In this document: positions 59,213-64,000 of the stretch, one piece after another
How positions within the stretch are numbered: position 1 is the stretch's first letter
Layout of the letters: each line of letters starts with the position of its first letter
DNA from: Rhynchonema sp. JSB1_4
Taxonomy: Eukaryota > Nematoda > Chromadorea > Monhysterida > Xyalidae
Direction: 5' to 3'
DNA: 64,000 nt
Assembly (NCBI GenBank): GCA_030248065.1
Contig: JASAMV010003697.1
Coordinates: 1-64,000, forward strand
The notes under the pieces: generated by a model
Seen by the model: only the letters and a program-made list of their open reading frames with translations
The model's database searches: none
What the model was told of the DNA's origin: nothing
Position numbers and translations under genes: made by a program

Positions 59213-60457
59213 GTGTATGTATGTGTGTGACAAGCAATAATAAGAGGATTGTTGCGTTTGACAGACCAGTTGGTGCCCGACCACTACAAACTGCAAAAGC
59301 GAACTGCCGTTGTCTCTGGTATTAAATAATTTGATGTCTGTACGTGCCGAAACGTTTCAAATGAAGCGTACCATAAACAGTCAAATGAGCTGCAGTATAA
59401 TGCTGAGCTTGTTTTTTGTTTGACCTTGTCCTCATGGATATTGGCTTGTTTTGATGACAACAGCAGCCTCAAACCAACGCCGGCCGCACAGAAACTGTTG
59501 AATAGGTAACTGGATTTGATGCTATTGATGCGAACTGCAAGCTGCGTGTGCCACGCATGGTCTTATATGATGTGCTTGATTTTGCAAGGCGGTGACCATC
59601 ATGTATAAGGTGGTCCAAAAGTAGCTACAGTAGGTTAATAACGACCTGTTGCACACTCATACGAAAAGGCTTCAGACGGTCTAAAAAATAGGCAACGAGG
59701 TTTTTCGGACAAGGAAAATCCGAAATTACCTTAGAGCTCCACCAGATAGACCCGAAACCCGAAATATAATGTTTTCCTATGTCCATGTTTCGGGCTTCGG
59801 GAAAAACCCGAAACCCGAAACACAATGCATGATAATTGAAAATGTTTCGGTTTTGCCACTTTTAGTTGACGTGAACAATGTACATACATACATACAGTAT
59901 ATACTGTCAGTCGAAACATTTTCGATTATCATACTTCGTGTTTCGGGTTTCGGGGTTTTTTTTTTCAAAAGAGATCTGTGGTGACCGCTTATGTTTCACT
60001 CAACCTACAAAATTGAGCTGGAGCATTTTCGGTTTATGGTGGTAGTCACTGGCGTTTCTGTCGTTGACAAGCCCCAGGGCGCCATTGCAGTCTGACATTG
60101 TGGACCGAAACTGTATCCACAGATCAAACACAATGCGTTCCCACAAGGCTAGATCGTATCGTTATTGATCTATCATCTTTGTGTAAAGCAGATTCCACAA
60201 GACACCCACCCAGTGCCCGAAACCCGAAACATGGACATAGAAAAAATGTATTTCGGGTTTCAGGACTATCTGGCTGAGCCCCTAGTTTTTTGGCCCGGTC
60301 AACTTGGGTTCAAGACATAGGGCCCATCAAATATGAGTAAAAAAGACGGGCACTAAGATTTCTTGGACCCATAAATGTCCGGGCTAAAAGATGAGGTCAT
60401 TTTCTGATTCCCTGTGACGAAACCCCCCGTTACCCAATTTTCAGCCTGTTGACGCCT
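59213..60457. other. Region upstream of the mosaic lectin gene, cccgaaa repeats
   Basis: 59213-59700 is unassigned and probably promoter. 59740-60260 contains repeated CCCGAAACCCGAAAC words in both orientations and an internal hairpin with tacatacatacagtata. Confidence 0.5.
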
Positions 60458-60965
60458 TTATTATTATTATTATTCTGCTGGCAACTCGGAAAAACTTCCG
60501 TAAGTTTGGTCAAATGACCCGAACGGCCTGCACTAACAATTTCAACCGCTCAAAGCTAAGCTCAATTAATATCACATATCATGGAAACTAAGCTTTTACA
60601 TAAGCGGGTTCATTGCTTCCGTTCCCAGAAGGTGACAATCACATTTGAGTGTCCAACATGGACCTGCGCTCCTTCCACGTGGTTGTGGTTAGGCGATCAT
60701 CGGTGCGCGGGGTTGGGTTGAGACGTGCAGTAACCCTTCATTCTTCACTTATTGTTCCGTGTTCTTTTAACTATTTTCTTCTTCGTTGATTAGCCATAGA
60801 TTTCGCACCATTTTACAACCATCGACGGGTTGAGGGAATTAATTAAAGTTAATCATTTGTCAAAATAACTGTGAAGGTTGCTGTTGTTTTGGAAATTTTT
60901 GGTCAGATCCGGGTCAGTTTGGTGATGATGGCAATTATGCTTGAAAGATCCAAAATTCAAAAACT
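60458..60965. repeat. Dispersed repeat M, right copy
   Basis: Inverse of 1-640, including the AAT/ATT trinucleotide run at its edge. Confidence 0.6.
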
Positions 60966-61371
60966 CAGAGTCAGCGCAAAAAAACCGCTTCCCCTGTTGA
61001 CGCCTTTTCGTATGAGCGTCCACGCTCGTCATCCTTAACATGGCGTAGCTACTTTTGGACCACCCTACATTTGATGACCGATGCACCAGGTACCAAATGA
61101 CAATAAAAACAAAGTCCGTGGCAGATGCATAATGGAACCGCAAACATGATATTGCAGGTACTAGCACTAGTGGTGCTTTTTCTGGTCTCATGCATTTAAC
61201 ATTGGCATTGATTTTGGGAACCGTGCGCGGTTGCTAGTGACTGTGCTGCGCTTGCACAAAGCGAAGTTTTTCAGAGCGCTTGCAGATAAAAAGTGACCGT
61301 TTCGCGTGGGAAAATCTAAAAAAAATTTCTGGGTTTTGAAGTCAGTCAATATAGAACTCGTGCAAATTTTG

Positions 61372-62120
61372 AAATGTTGCCTGCGGCGCTTATATTTCAG
61401 TTTGAAATGGTGTTGTGATGGACTCATACAGTTCCCTGACATCCCAACAACCGCTGCATCTTGTATAAAACAGGACACCCCCATACCGTATTCTGTACAG
61501 TTATTGAGCGTGTCGTAAGCTGTGGTCAGATTCCACGTTGCTGGCCTGTTTGCAGTTGTGTGGATTAGTTATTTGTTGCTTTTAACACGCAAAGTAAGTA
61601 TGGTGTAAGTCTTTATCTCTCTTCAAATTTATCTTCAAATCCACAAACAGAAGATTGGTCTTCCTTTTGTCATGTGCAGTATGTATACCCACACCTTCGA
61701 GGTTTTCAAAGTCATGACCAAAGGGATTTAGATCGCAGGTGATTGACTTAAACATGCAAGTCAGTGGAAAAGTTCTCTTTAGTGTCCCTAAAAACATACC
61801 TTACTAACATGATTTCAGAAATTTCATTCCTCACGAAACCAATTTTTTGGCTCCGGAATAAAAAAAGTGATTTTTAAAAAAAAGTTTTTTTTAAAAAGTT
61901 CGATAATAAAATTTTTTTAACCCAACCCTGCTGGTGAGACCCAGTGGGGCCGTGTGTTAAGGACCTGTGATCATAAATTTGAATTGATTGCTTTTGCACC
62001 TAAAGTACAAGGTCAATGCAAAATAAAATAAGTAAAATAAAATAAATAGCAAATGATCCAACAGAATGACTCGGCTATGGCCCCGGTGTTAAAAATACGT
62101 AATCGTAACTACATAACCTC
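61372..62120. repeat. Inverted-duplicate arm downstream of GPCR-B'
   Basis: The inverse copy of 47017-47812, including the truncated family D MITE (61372-61930) and the tggggccgtgtgttaa and ggccccggtgttaaaaatac flanks. Confidence 0.9.
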
Positions 62121-62258
62121 TACTACTGACGACATTTTGGCTACTACTACGCATTGACTTGTAATTGGAATGCTCTTGCCGTGAACAGTGGATTTTTAAA
62201 CAAAATGCGCCCAAAATTACAAAAAACTTGTTAAAATTCGAGTTTTAATAATTTTTGT

Positions 62259-64000
62259 TCATGATGCAGTCGGCGCGACGTGCACGACATTTGTGGTCTT
62301 CGGGCCTCGCAACTTCTGATACGATCGTTTCCATCCCTGTCGGGCGTCCTTCGACAACGCGGTCACCACGTATGGATTGGCCGTGTATTGAATGGTGGTG
62401 TTGATGGTGTACACGAATGAAAAGTACCAGTCGAAGCTGCGTCCAAAGAAAATCTGAAAGCGCACGCATAGATTTAGGACAAACGGACATGAATTAGGTT
62501 TGTATAAAAAGTTGCATCACTTGATGAATCCAAAACACCAGCATGTTAAAGCATGGAATCGTCATCACAACACCAATCAGACTCAGGCGAATTCCACCGT
62601 TTGTTCCACCGCCGCCGCCGTTGCTGCTGTTCGATCCCTGTGACATCACTTTGAACTCTGGATGTTTAAAGTACGGTATGTACTATTACACTTTGGCACG
62701 TGCCAACAATTTACGGGTGAAACGTACCGGGCCATTTGACATTGCCGACAGCTTTTTGAACACAACGACGTACAGCACTGACCCAACCAAAGCTACCGTA
62801 GTCGCAATCACCTTGAATGAATGGTTTGGTAATGTTGGTACAGTAACGATGTACGGCACAACAACCGATTATAACCAACAGCGTAGGTCACGGTCACAAT
62901 GTGCTGCCATGGTTGAGTCAAATGTCTCGACAAATAGATGTTCTGCAATGCAAATGGTGATGGATCACCAAGCTTGATTTCGGCTCGAAATTCATTTTCT
63001 GCCATAAGTAACCGTGTGATTTCCATCGTCGTATCTTCCCGGCCACGCAATCGTGAGCTCTTGACCCAAAGACGGCAGGCACGCGCACAAACTCAACACA
63101 ACAATGCCGAACTTTACGTGACGAATGCGTTTTTGCCATATCTGAAGTTATTCTGCACTTCAGTGCGTGTGTGCCTCCTGTGCCTGGTGCACAGAAGCCC
63201 ACATTCATATACCCGTATGTTCAGATATGGTGGAAACTGGCTGCTCTGCACCACGGGTGTGCACCAGCTACATGGAAATTTGCTCTGCACTGTGCGCTTG
63301 AGCATCAGATATCAAGCCGACATGCTGTCTGCGGTAAAGGGTACTGGGCCGATTCGGATTCGTGCACCGGGCCGAGGTCAAAGACAGTTTGGAGTGCCAC
63401 AGTTGGATCCGTTGGGAGTCTGTGGTATCTTAAGGCCATATGAACTGTTTGGGATTGACAATGATTGTGATTATTGATGCATATTCACAACCTTTTGGAA
63501 ATATTCACCTGAGACGTGCATATTCAGTTTTGTCTAAGTCTCAATATGAGGCGGGGAGGATGTTGTGACACTTTTCTGTGGGTCTACGTTGTGACGAGGC
63601 AGCATGTCAGCTTAGAACACTCACATATCTTACAACAGCTTGCGAACGCTATAATGTGTGCTCTGACGTTGCGTGTTCAGTTGCAGTGCAGTTCGGACTT
63701 GTGAATTTTGCGAATATGTAAATGAATCTATCTTTCGTCGCGACACGGCCGTTCAGGGGACTGTATATTTAGGGGGCTCTATCCTAAGATACAGCAGAGC
63801 CGCATAAATAGAGGCTCTATTTATGCGGCTCTGCTGTATCTTAGGACAATGTTAGCCTAAAGGAAGGACTTTTGGACCACCCTGCACACAGTTAGGGACA
63901 CCGTCCCAAGAGCGTGCAGCACCCACCTCTACGTGATTAGTCGGTTTCGCTACGCCAGTATATCGATTAAAAGCGATGGCCAACACCAACAAGTTAGCTG
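62259..64000 (-). CDS. Seven-transmembrane receptor GPCR-B', second copy, 5' part beyond window
   Basis: Visible exons on the minus strand are 64000-63927 (partial, TM3 with AIAFNRYTGVAKPT), 63141-63013 (TM4), 62942-62880 and 62811-62728 (TM5), 62637-62521 (TM6) and 62453-62259 (TM7 with TANPYVV, stop). All junctions are phase 0 and match GPCR-B exon for exon. The copies are almost identical around TM6-TM7, including the last intron (67 against 68 nt). They differ at the start of the TM6 exon: here a Gly/Asn/Ser-rich loop replaces the Asn/Asp-rich ICL3 of GPCR-B. The C-terminus is two residues shorter. The reading frame is intact, so both copies may work. Exon 1 and the start of exon 2 are off the right edge. 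Several introns are much shorter here than in GPCR-B (68 nt against 1129 nt for intron 4, 90 against 678 nt for intron 5). Confidence 0.87.
63784..63846. repeat. Perfect short hairpin in GPCR-B' intron 2
   Basis: CCTAAGATACAGCAGAGCCG and the following bases are followed directly by their inverse complement, an arm of about 31 bp with almost no loop. Confidence 0.9.

Noticed and set aside
63013..63141. A broken splice acceptor that would make GPCR-B' a pseudogene
   Set aside because: The presumed acceptor (AC in place of AG before 63117) is not the real one. An AG 24 nt upstream, with a better pyrimidine tract, is present and in frame in both copies.

Overview
This window is metazoan nuclear DNA. 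Genes are split into short exons with GT-AG introns, many of them only 58-120 nt. The proteins are animal extracellular modules (sushi/CCP, C-type lectin, AMOP, vWA, PAN) and seven-helix receptors. There are no operons or Shine-Dalgarno sites. The phylum cannot be fixed from the sequence; a repeat-rich invertebrate fits, and ribosomal protein eL39 at 29.1 kb is the best phylogenetic anchor. Almost all single ORFs longer than 60 codons here are fortuitous. The genes below were found by joining short exons and checking splice phase.

Host loci, left to right: (1) a secreted sushi-domain gene, + strand, 8.9-10.8 kb, 3' end not found; (2) a receptor fragment carrying TM1-TM3, + strand, 18.9-19.8 kb (GPCR-A); (3) a small secreted AMOP-domain gene, - strand, 26.0-27.4 kb; (4) ribosomal protein eL39, - strand, 29.1-29.3 kb; (5) a vWA-domain gene, + strand, 30.0-31.6 kb and possibly to 34.5 kb, with about 177 AC repeats in one intron; (6) a complete seven-exon, about 330-residue seven-helix receptor, + strand, 40.4-45.1 kb (GPCR-B); (7) a large mosaic lectin gene, - strand, 59.2-48.7 kb, with the order signal/CTLD/beta-trefoil-like/three sushi/PAN-like; (8) a second copy of GPCR-B, - strand, 62.3 kb to the window edge (GPCR-B').

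Loci 6 and 8 are the two arms of an inverted segmental duplication (about 40.4-47.8 kb against 61.4-64+ kb). The + arm has gained several hairpin elements in its introns that the - arm lacks.

The rest is dense non-autonomous transposon sequence. It includes hAT-type MITEs with exact 8-bp target duplications; TA-flanked MITEs, one of which forms part of a splice donor; TTAA-flanked foldback elements, including a 2.7-kb palindrome (11.75-14.48 kb) and a 2.3-kb palindrome (55.97-58.26 kb) inside the lectin gene's largest intron; and a roughly 180-bp satellite (5.4-8.3 kb) interrupted by a MITE. No transposase gene was recognised. Together the genes suggest a surface-recognition and chemosensory neighbourhood, but that functional reading is inference.
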